Below, piece after piece: positions 8,177-13,535 of a stretch of 14,292 nucleotides of DNA. The translations under genes were made by a program, and so were the position numbers. The stretch spans positions 1 through 14,292 of the forward strand of contig JAFXJE010000112.1 of NCBI GenBank assembly GCA_017532485.1. Reading direction: 5' to 3'. This DNA comes from Peptococcaceae bacterium. Its GTDB lineage: Bacteria; Bacillota; Peptococcia; Peptococcales; Peptococcaceae. The first letter of the stretch is position 1; each line of letters begins with the position of its first letter. The notes under the pieces are model-generated. The model ran no database searches and was not told where the DNA came from. It saw only the letters and a list, made by a program, of their open reading frames with translations.

Positions 8177-8185
8177 ATTATAGCA
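8177..8185 (-). promoter_or_regulatory. Extended -10 promoter of the MFS gene
   Basis: TGCTATAAT on the minus strand is a perfect extended -10. No good -35 is present at the expected place (8200-8205 reads TATTCA); that place is occupied by the right arm of a palindrome, as expected of a regulated promoter. Confidence 0.7.
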
Positions 8186-8205
8186 TATTCAACCAATTTT
8201 GAATA
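8186..8205. promoter_or_regulatory. Operator-like palindrome at the MFS promoter
   Basis: TATTCAA (8186-8192) and TTGAATA (8199-8205) form a perfect 7-bp inverted repeat with a 6-bp centre, directly abutting the extended -10 and covering the -35 position. Size, symmetry and place fit a dimeric repressor of the MarR or TetR type. No regulator gene is in the window, so the repressor would be encoded elsewhere. Confidence 0.6.
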
Positions 8206-8208
8206 GAT

Positions 8209-8257
8209 AAAAAAACTTCTCTTCCTCTCGACCAAATTGATCTCGAGTAAAGAGATG
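8209..8257 (-). terminator. Rho-independent terminator of the hemerythrin gene
   Basis: Starting about 12 nt after the hemerythrin stop, the minus strand folds into a stem of CATCTCTT...CTCGA against TCGAG...AAGAGAAG with a small internal loop, followed by seven T residues (8209-8215). It separates the hemerythrin gene from the MFS promoter. Confidence 0.75.
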
Positions 8258-8268
8258 TTTTTGCCGTA

Positions 8269-8667
8269 TTATTTATCTTTTAAGAATGTGCCAAGCTTTT
8301 TATCTTCAACACGAATATGGGAAATTAAGACTGCTACATGAGTATTTACTTTGCTCAAATCTGCTACCGTAGGACCACTTTCCGGAATTTGAGCTGCAAT
8401 TTCTTTTAATTTGCGTTTATAGTCTTCATGAATTTGGCGATGTTTAGCCAATTCAGGATAGTTTGCACGCTGTTGTAATTGTTCTTCATGACGAAAATGT
8501 TCATCTACATATTGAATTAAAAATTTCAATGCAGGTTCAATAGCAGTTCTGCCCTGACCTTTGGCACAAGCATCCATCAAATTGTTTACTGCCTGCAGTA
8601 ATTCTCTGTGTTCTTTGTCAACGATAGGATTACCTGTTTCCAAATCTTTTGTCAATTCATATTTCAT
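8269..8667 (-). CDS. Bacteriohemerythrin
   Basis: Four-helix-bundle, non-heme diiron protein that binds O2 reversibly; in anaerobes and microaerophiles such single-domain proteins are thought to sense, carry or scavenge oxygen, and some bind NO. All seven canonical ligands are present: His20 (DKEH), His57 and Glu61 (HFRHE), His76 and His80 (HRQIH), His117 and Asp122 (HIRVED). At 132 residues it is the normal length, with no signal peptide, hence cytoplasmic, and no fused signalling domain. ATG at 8667 has GGAAGGGG about 8 nt upstream. It lies 77 bp after the thioesterase gene, has its own extended -10 promoter, and is closed by a terminator. Family assignment is firm; whether it stores, detoxifies or senses O2 is not visible. 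Confidence 0.95.
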   Translation of the reverse strand: MKYELTKDLETGNPIVDKEHRELLQAVNNLMDACAKGQGRTAIEPALKFLIQYVDEHFRHEEQLQQRANYPELAKHRQIHEDYKRKLKEIAAQIPESGPTVADLSKVNTHVAVLISHIRVEDKKLGTFLKDK

Positions 8668-8718
8668 TTTGCATACCCCTTCCTTGCTGATTTTAACTTA
8701 TATTGTGATGCTGCTTTT

Positions 8719-8727
8719 ATTATAACA
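8719..8727 (-). promoter_or_regulatory. Extended -10 promoter of the hemerythrin gene
   Basis: TGTTATAAT on the minus strand, with a poor -35 (TAAAAA) overlapping the thioesterase stop codon. The predicted start is about 45 nt before the hemerythrin ATG. Confidence 0.6.
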
Positions 8728-8744
8728 CATTTTGGGATATTTTT

Positions 8745-9227
8745 TTAGTAATTTCCTTCAGCCCGCAATTTTTCGATATATTGTTCAACAAAATTATCAT
8801 GCACTACATAGAAAGTACCTTGTGCCGTTGCCAATAATTCTTCGCGTTGATTATAAATTCGACATTCTGTATATAAAACCTTTTTCCCATTACGAGTTAC
8901 GGTAGCCACTGCTCGCAAAACATCACCTTTGGCAGCTTTTTGCAAATAATTCATATTCATAGTAGTTGTTACTGCAGCTTTATTCAAGGTAGTAGCTGCC
9001 AACCCCATGCTGCCGTCAGCTAAAGCAGCGTAAACACCACCATGTACAAAACCATACATATTTAAGTGGTCATTAGTTACTGGTACTTCTGCTTCTGCTA
9101 AACCTTCACCTAAAGCAGATACATAAATGTCTGCAAAATTATGAAAAGGATGCTTTTCTTCCATATCCATCATATATCCAAATAATTTAAAATCAATGCC
9201 TTTATTTTCCGGCTCGCGAAACATCAT
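8745..9227 (-). CDS. PaaI-type hotdog-fold acyl-CoA thioesterase
   Basis: Predicted cytoplasmic thioesterase hydrolysing acyl- or aryl-CoA; the substrate is not readable. The hotdog core lies at about residues 45-145 and carries the PaaI signature: Asn56 in NMYGF, then VHGGVYAALADGSMG (His62, Gly63, Gly64, Asp71), followed by the hydrophobic strands TTTMNMNYL and TECRIYNQ. At 160 residues it has about 40 more at the N-terminus than minimal PaaI proteins. There are two adjacent ATGs (9227 and 9224); AAGGAGGAAA is 8 nt from the first. No clear promoter is seen in the 100 bp upstream. No terminator lies between it and the hemerythrin gene, so transcripts may continue into it. Confidence 0.88.
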   Translation of the reverse strand: MMFREPENKGIDFKLFGYMMDMEEKHPFHNFADIYVSALGEGLAEAEVPVTNDHLNMYGFVHGGVYAALADGSMGLAATTLNKAAVTTTMNMNYLQKAAKGDVLRAVATVTRNGKKVLYTECRIYNQREELLATAQGTFYVVHDNFVEQYIEKLRAEGNY

Positions 9228-9326
9228 AAGCGTTTCCTCCTTAAATTAACATTTTTTTCTACGAAATTTTTTTATTTGTTTTGCCAATACTAATACTCAA
9301 AGCCACGCAGACTGGAGGTGATAACT

Positions 9327-9458
9327 ATGGAACATACTAATCATACCCAACATCGCGATTTAGGTACATGGGCTTTTTTACGTCCGGGTTGGTGGATTGT
9401 ACATCTCACCGGTGTGGCCATTCTTGTTTGGCTGGCCATGCAAGTATTTGCCTATTAA
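9327..9458 (+). CDS. Small His-rich single-span membrane peptide (43 aa)
   Basis: A 43-codon gene on the opposite strand to its neighbours. It starts at ATG 9327, preceded by GGAGGTGA, a near-perfect ribosome site 5 nt away, and its TAA is followed 2 nt later by a strong terminator, so it has the full dress of an expressed unit. The soluble part carries His3, His6 and His9 (MEHTNHTQHRD), then FLRPGWW leads into one predicted membrane helix (about residues 22-42: IVHLTGVAILVWLAMQVF) with His26 near its start. A small accessory subunit of a membrane complex or a metal/heme-linked peptide is conceivable, but I cannot assign a family and infer no function. No convincing promoter is visible upstream. 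Its flanks are the divergent thioesterase gene and the convergent thiI. Confidence 0.75.
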   Translation: MEHTNHTQHRDLGTWAFLRPGWWIVHLTGVAILVWLAMQVFAY

Positions 9459-9460
9459 AC

Positions 9461-9490
9461 AAAAGCCGAGACGCTTGTCTCGGCTTTTTT
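9461..9490. terminator. Bidirectional terminator between the small gene and thiI
   Basis: A perfect 12-bp stem (AAAAGCCGAGAC/GTCTCGGCTTTT) with a GCTT loop. Six T residues follow on the plus strand, ending the small membrane-peptide transcript; four follow on the minus strand, so it can also end thiI, whose stop codon is just 3-5 bp away. Confidence 0.9.
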
Positions 9491-9492
9491 AC

Positions 9493-10701
9493 TTAGATTT
9501 CCCGTTGTTGGCGGCTTTCAATAATTTTTCCGTAAACGATAATTCGTTCTGTCCGTTCTACTGCGTCACGAATTAATTCCGGCAAATCCAATTTTGCTTC
9601 TTCGGCAATGCAAGCCTCTACTTTTGGCTTTGTTTTTGGGTCTTTTGGTACAAATACTGTACAACAGTCTTCATAAGGCTGAATAGAAATTTCAAAAGTA
9701 TCTATTTTTTTTGCCAACTGAATGATTTCTTCTTTTTCCATGGTAATACATGGTCTCAAAATAGGCATAGTCGCTACTTGATTGATGGCGTAAATACTCT
9801 CCATAGTTTGGCTGGCTACTTGTCCCAAATTATCACCAGTAAAGATAGCCATAGCTTCCCTTTGACGTGCAATTTCTTCAGCAATTCGCACCATGATACG
9901 ACGCATAATTGGAATACGCATATTATCATGGCAATAATGAGCAATTTGCTCTTGAATTTTAGTAAATGGTACCATATGCACAATTACACGATTACTGTAT
10001 TTAGCCATTTTAGCCGCTAAATCCAAAACTTTTTGTTTAGCTTCTTCACTGGTATATGGATAGCTATGAAAATGAACTGCCTCTACAGTCACCCCACGTT
10101 TCATTGCTAACCAACCAGCAACAGGACTATCAATTCCACCGGAAAGCAACACTACACCACGACCACTGCTGCCTACCGGCAAACCACCTAAACCAGCATA
10201 GCTTTTAGTATAAACATAAGCTGCATCATAGCGAATTTCCAATAATAAATCAATATCATAATTGTGCAAGTCTGCTTTTAAGCCAGGAATATTTTTCAGC
10301 ATATGGGCAGCAATGATTTGCTGCATTTCTGGCGATTGCAATGGAAATTGTTTATTTGGGCGACGTACAGACACTCTAAAACGAGTAGGTCCTTGCACAA
10401 TTTGACGCATCTCATCTAAAGCTGTTGCTTTAATTTCTTCTAAATCCAAGCTACTGGTTTTTCGTGCCGGACTGTAGGAGGAAATACCGAAAATATGGTT
10501 CAAGGAGTCAAAAAAGATTTCTGGCTCTCTACCTTCCAACAACAAATAAATTCTGCCTTTTTCCTGCTCAATTTTCGGGGTAAATTCTAAATCAGTTTTG
10601 ATTTGCTCACGAATATTTTTAATTAAACGATTTAAAAAATCTTTTTGATTTTTCCCTTTTAAAGCGATTTCTGCATAGCGAATAACAATATGGTCATACA
10701 T
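9493..10701 (-). CDS. thiI: tRNA 4-thiouridine sulfurtransferase ThiI
   Basis: Adenylates U8 of tRNA and inserts sulfur to form 4-thiouridine; in many bacteria it also passes sulfur to ThiS for the thiazole of thiamine. Domains: an N-terminal ferredoxin-like domain (1-60), THUMP (about 60-165), and a PP-loop pyrophosphatase domain with the ATP loop VVLLSGGIDSP (SGGIDS at 187-192). Cys346 or Cys347 in YEDCCTVFVP corresponds to the conserved Cys344 of the E. coli enzyme. At 402 residues it lacks the C-terminal rhodanese domain, as is standard for Bacillota, where a dedicated cysteine desulfurase supplies the sulfur; that gene is not in the window. ATG at 10701 has GAGGG 7 nt upstream. It follows the helicase gene by 29 bp, so the two probably share a transcript. 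Confidence 0.96.
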   Translation of the reverse strand: MYDHIVIRYAEIALKGKNQKDFLNRLIKNIREQIKTDLEFTPKIEQEKGRIYLLLEGREPEIFFDSLNHIFGISSYSPARKTSSLDLEEIKATALDEMRQIVQGPTRFRVSVRRPNKQFPLQSPEMQQIIAAHMLKNIPGLKADLHNYDIDLLLEIRYDAAYVYTKSYAGLGGLPVGSSGRGVVLLSGGIDSPVAGWLAMKRGVTVEAVHFHSYPYTSEEAKQKVLDLAAKMAKYSNRVIVHMVPFTKIQEQIAHYCHDNMRIPIMRRIMVRIAEEIARQREAMAIFTGDNLGQVASQTMESIYAINQVATMPILRPCITMEKEEIIQLAKKIDTFEISIQPYEDCCTVFVPKDPKTKPKVEACIAEEAKLDLPELIRDAVERTERIIVYGKIIESRQQREI

Positions 10702-10730
10702 TTTTTATCCCTCAATTCCTCTACTGCTCT

Positions 10731-12314
10731 TTACGCTTCTGTTGTTTTATGTCCGCCACGATAGCTCTTTTTGCCGCTTTGGGGAGCTGTTTTAGCTGGA
10801 CGGTCTTTTTTCTGATAATCTTTCTTTTGGTAATCTTTTTTATGATAATCGCGTTTACCACCGCGGTCTTTATTGTAGCTGTGACCACTATTGCCACCTT
10901 GTTTTTTCTGACCGTCACCACGGTATTTGGAGTCACCTTGTTTGCTGCCACGACCATGACCTCTTCGGTCAGGACTGCGTTTTACTTTCAATGGTTTTTC
11001 AGCAGTTAATTTAATTTTATTGATTTCATATTCTTTATCTTGGTCGCCTGCCAATATTTCCAAAACAGCTGCTAAAGCATCAACGCTGCCATATTCTTGA
11101 ATTAAATCGTTAGCTAATTCTTGATAATTTAAAACGGCACCTTTTTCAATAGCTGCCACTACTTCTGTCTGCAATAACTTAGCATTATGCAATTTAGCAT
11201 CCATTGCTGTCGGTAATTTTGTTTTGGTCAGTTTGCGTTTAATCGCATCTTCGATATTTTTCAAATGTGGGAACTCTCTTGGCTCAACAAAAGTTAAAGC
11301 CAAGCCTTCCTTACCGGCACGACCTGTACGACCGATACGATGCACATAACTGTCGGTTTCCTGTGGTAAGTCAAAATTAATAACATGACTTACACCTGTA
11401 ATATCCAAACCTCTTGCTGCTACATCAGTTGCTACCAAGATGCCGATTTGACCGTTGCGGAATTTATTCATAACCATATCACGATGACGCTGAGTTAAAT
11501 CGCCATGCAAACCTTCAGCTTGATAACCTACTTTTTGTAAAGCTTCTGTTAATTCATCTACTCTGCGTTTTGTTCTGCCGAAAATCATGGCTAATTCAGG
11601 ACGGTGAATATCTAATAAACGGCAAAGAAGCTTAAATTTTTCAGCTTCTGCTACTTCAAAGTATTGTTGTTCAATCAATGGTACTGTCAACTCTTGAGAT
11701 TTAACTTTTACCAATTCAGGTTCTTTCATAAATTTATTGGCAATAGCTTTAATTTCAGGTTTCATGGTTGCCGAAAACATCATAGTTTGTCTTTCTTCTG
11801 GACAAGCAGCTAAAATAGACTCAATATCTTCTAAAAAGCCCATATTTAACATTTCATCAGCTTCATCTAAGACAACCATTTTCAAATGGTCTAAACGAAT
11901 AGTTTTTCTATTCATATGGTCCATTAAACGCCCTGGAGTAGCTACAATAATCTGTGGTTTTGCTTTTAAATCTTTAATCTGGCGGGTAATTTCCTGACCA
12001 CCGTAAACAGCTACGGATTTCAAGCGCAAATATTTACTCAATTTCCGAATTTCTTTTTCTACTTGAATACATAATTCACGAGTCGGTGTTAAAATCAACA
12101 CTTGCACAACTGGGTCAGAATTGATAATCTGCAGAAAAGGAATTGAAAAAGCAGCTGTTTTACCTGTGCCTGTCTGTGCTTGACCGATAACATCTTTTCC
12201 TGTCAAAGCAATTGGAATTGCTTGGGACTGAATAGGTGTAGTTTCGGTAAATCCCATATCTAATACTGCTTTTAAAATTTCTTCCTGTAAATTTAATTCT
12301 TCAAACTTTAACAT
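10731..12314 (-). CDS. DEAD-box ATP-dependent RNA helicase (CshA/DeaD-like)
   Basis: Unwinds RNA using ATP; CshA-type proteins act in ribosome assembly, cold adaptation and, with the degradosome, mRNA decay. Motifs in order: Q motif (FEELNL to PIQSQAIP, residues 4-33), Walker A AQTGTGKT (46-53), PTREL (77-81), TPGR (126-129), DEAD (150-153), SAT (181-183), ATDVAARGLD (295-304), and HRIGRTGR (325-332). A conserved linker domain follows to about 440. The last 85 residues are a basic, disordered Gly/Arg/Lys tail with tandem KKDYQ units (489-504), a typical RNA-binding extension. At 527 residues it matches CshA. ATG at 12314 has AGGAGG 6 nt upstream. A promoter lies 50-78 bp upstream, just past the DUF5662 stop. 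Confidence 0.95.
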   Translation of the reverse strand: MLKFEELNLQEEILKAVLDMGFTETTPIQSQAIPIALTGKDVIGQAQTGTGKTAAFSIPFLQIINSDPVVQVLILTPTRELCIQVEKEIRKLSKYLRLKSVAVYGGQEITRQIKDLKAKPQIIVATPGRLMDHMNRKTIRLDHLKMVVLDEADEMLNMGFLEDIESILAACPEERQTMMFSATMKPEIKAIANKFMKEPELVKVKSQELTVPLIEQQYFEVAEAEKFKLLCRLLDIHRPELAMIFGRTKRRVDELTEALQKVGYQAEGLHGDLTQRHRDMVMNKFRNGQIGILVATDVAARGLDITGVSHVINFDLPQETDSYVHRIGRTGRAGKEGLALTFVEPREFPHLKNIEDAIKRKLTKTKLPTAMDAKLHNAKLLQTEVVAAIEKGAVLNYQELANDLIQEYGSVDALAAVLEILAGDQDKEYEINKIKLTAEKPLKVKRSPDRRGHGRGSKQGDSKYRGDGQKKQGGNSGHSYNKDRGGKRDYHKKDYQKKDYQKKDRPAKTAPQSGKKSYRGGHKTTEA

Positions 12315-12363
12315 TCCCTACCTCCTAGTATCCTTAAAACATACCTTTTAGTTTAATCTATCC

Positions 12364-12392
12364 AATCTAAAAAAGCAAATTTTTTTGTTCAA
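12364..12392 (-). promoter_or_regulatory. Promoter for the helicase-thiI unit
   Basis: TTGAAC (12387-12392; 4/6) and TAGATT (12364-12369; 4/6) are 17 nt apart on the minus strand, within the 91-bp gap after the DUF5662 stop. The leader would be about 45 nt. No terminator separates the DUF5662 gene from this promoter, so readthrough is possible. Confidence 0.5.
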
Positions 12393-12405
12393 TAATTCCT
12401 TATAG

Positions 12406-12948
12406 CTAGTATACCTTTTTCTTCTTCAAAACTTGCTTTTTAATATAAGCAAAAGTTTTTTCTTCACCTTCATCTTTAAGCATAATCAACAATTCTTCTA
12501 ATAAACTCTTGCTTTCCGGATGAATAAGATAATGGTCTTTGGAACGCATATAATAATCGTAAGCATCTGCTTGTGTATATTGTTCACGACGGTAAGTTTT
12601 GCTGGCTGCTACTCGGTCACAAAACATTTCTACTACATAAACTACCGGCATCTTCATACCACACATTTTGCTTTCTTCCCCTGTGCTGTAATCAATCCAA
12701 TATTCTAAATGGTGCTTATTTCTTCCTTTATGATGCAGCCAAGCTGAACTGTAGCCTTTAGCTGCTCGTTCTGCATTATTAGGACTGCAAGTGCCTTGAT
12801 AATATCTAGCGCCCACTAAAAATTCTACTGGTTTATATTTAGACAAATCGTGCATCAGCCCTTGGCGATATAAGCCCACTGCAAAACAATGTTGGCGCAC
12901 TAATTTGCGATGATGATTAATCGTGCGTAAATGTTCCAGCCATTTCAT
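12406..12948 (-). CDS. DUF5662 family protein, HD-like
   Basis: A 180-residue cytoplasmic protein that I match to DUF5662, a family of unknown function found mainly in Bacillota and their phages. Conserved-looking blocks are the N-terminal HLRTINHHRKLV (His6, His12, His13), GLYRQGLMHDLSKY with an HD pair (His33-Asp34), GARYYQGTCSPN, the strongly conserved SAWLHHKGRNKHHLEYW (His72, His73, His79, His80), and MFCDR with Asp111. The ordered H...HD...HH...D pattern suggests a metal-dependent phosphohydrolase of the HD superfamily, but that is inference. The C-terminus is Lys-rich. ATG at 12948 has AAGGGAG 8 nt upstream. The gene is divergent from the thioredoxin-like gene, sharing a 153-bp control region, and may read through into the helicase gene. 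Confidence 0.85.
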   Translation of the reverse strand: MKWLEHLRTINHHRKLVRQHCFAVGLYRQGLMHDLSKYKPVEFLVGARYYQGTCSPNNAERAAKGYSSAWLHHKGRNKHHLEYWIDYSTGEESKMCGMKMPVVYVVEMFCDRVAASKTYRREQYTQADAYDYYMRSKDHYLIHPESKSLLEELLIMLKDEGEEKTFAYIKKQVLKKKKVY

Positions 12949-12977
12949 TTTGACCGCTCCCTTCTACCTATTTTTTC

Positions 12978-12986
12978 ATTATAACA
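12978..12986 (-). promoter_or_regulatory. Extended -10 promoter of the DUF5662 gene
   Basis: TGTTATAAT on the minus strand with no recognisable -35. A short palindrome, AACAT-AAA-ATGTT (12983-12995), overlaps its upstream edge and could be a regulator site or chance. Confidence 0.55.
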
Positions 12987-13022
12987 TAAAATGTTCCTAG
13001 AAAAATAATTATCTTCCGTGAT

Positions 13023-13051
13023 TTGTTTTTCCTTTTATTTTATGCTATACT
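13023..13051 (+). promoter_or_regulatory. Promoter of the thioredoxin-like gene
   Basis: TTGTTT (13023-13028) and TATACT (13046-13051) are exactly 17 nt apart, and the -10 is extended by TGC. This is a good vegetative promoter on the plus strand, with about a 44-nt leader before the ATG. Confidence 0.7.
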
Positions 13052-13101
13052 AGTTGGCATAGTTGCTTTTAAATTTAACTTTGATCTGGAGTGATTAGAT
13101 T

Positions 13102-13428
13102 ATGCAGGAATTAACTGTTGAAACTTTTGACGAAGCCGTTATTCGCCCTAATTATTCTTGCGTGGTATTGTTTTCTAAAGAAACTTGCCCATTATGCCAA
13201 GAAGTGCATCCTATGTTGGAAGAAGTCGAAGAAGAATATTCTGAACAGCCAGTCGAATTTTACCATGTAGATGCAGAGGTTCACGCTGCTCTATTAGTTA
13301 AATTAGGTTTACAAGGCGTGCCTAATGTTTTATTTTATCGTGATGGTGAATTATACCAACGCTTCTCTGGATTTCGTGAATTTGAAGAATATATGTTTAT
13401 GATTGACCGTATGTTAGAAGGAAAATAA
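13102..13428 (+). CDS. Thioredoxin-fold protein with CPLC active site
   Basis: A 108-residue cytoplasmic protein with a thioredoxin fold. It shows VVLFSKETCPLCQEVHPML with a CXXC pair at Cys29/Cys32, the middle strand VEFYHVDAE, the cis-proline loop GVPNVLFY (Pro74), then the last strand and helix. The active site is CPLC, not the CGPC of classical thioredoxin, and the Trp usually before it is replaced by Thr28, so redox potential and partners may differ from TrxA; an additional Cys20 precedes it. A protein disulfide reductase or a peroxidase or metal-handling partner is possible. ATG at 13102 follows GGAGTGA by 7 nt. The gene has its own promoter, is divergent from the DUF5662 gene, and ends flush against a nested palindrome. 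Confidence 0.9.
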   Translation: MQELTVETFDEAVIRPNYSCVVLFSKETCPLCQEVHPMLEEVEEEYSEQPVEFYHVDAEVHAALLVKLGLQGVPNVLFYRDGELYQRFSGFREFEEYMFMIDRMLEGK

Positions 13429-13535
13429 GGTTGGGATAAAACTAAGTCTCAAATAATGAAAGCAGTAGATTTTTGAAAACCACAAAAAATCTACTGCTTT
13501 TTTCATATTAAGCTAAAGGGACTTTTATCCCAACC
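13429..13535. repeat. Nested palindrome joining two convergent gene ends
   Basis: A perfect 13-bp outer inverted repeat (GGTTGGGATAAAA 13429-13441 with TTTTATCCCAACC 13523-13535) encloses a 16-bp inner one. The outer arms begin at the very next base after the TAA of the thioredoxin-like gene and the TGA of leuB. Each arm, read in its gene's direction, is a copy of the AGGYTGGGA 3'-end motif also seen after the MFS gene and the 348-residue gene. Confidence 0.85.
13459..13503. terminator. Terminator of the thioredoxin-like gene, perhaps bidirectional
   Basis: A perfect 16-bp stem (AAAGCAGTAGATTTTT/AAAAATCTACTGCTTT) with a 10-nt loop. On the plus strand it ends in six T residues (13498-13503), a standard intrinsic terminator. 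On the minus strand the tract after it is CTTTCATTATTTG, so termination of leuB from that side is weaker. Confidence 0.8.

Noticed and set aside
9493..10701. ThiI as a truncated gene because it lacks the rhodanese domain
   Set aside because: About 400 residues without rhodanese is the normal form in Bacillota, and the conserved Cys of the PP-loop domain is present.
10721..10957. 78-codon minus-strand frame inside the end of the helicase gene
   Set aside because: It is the out-of-frame reading of the repetitive Lys/Gly-rich tail, its Val/Lys/Thr-rich composition is an artefact of that, and it has no ribosome site.
13459..13500. The 16-bp inverted repeat as a transposon end or phage attachment site
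   Set aside because: It has the stem-loop and T-run of a terminator, and no recombinase gene or target duplication is nearby.
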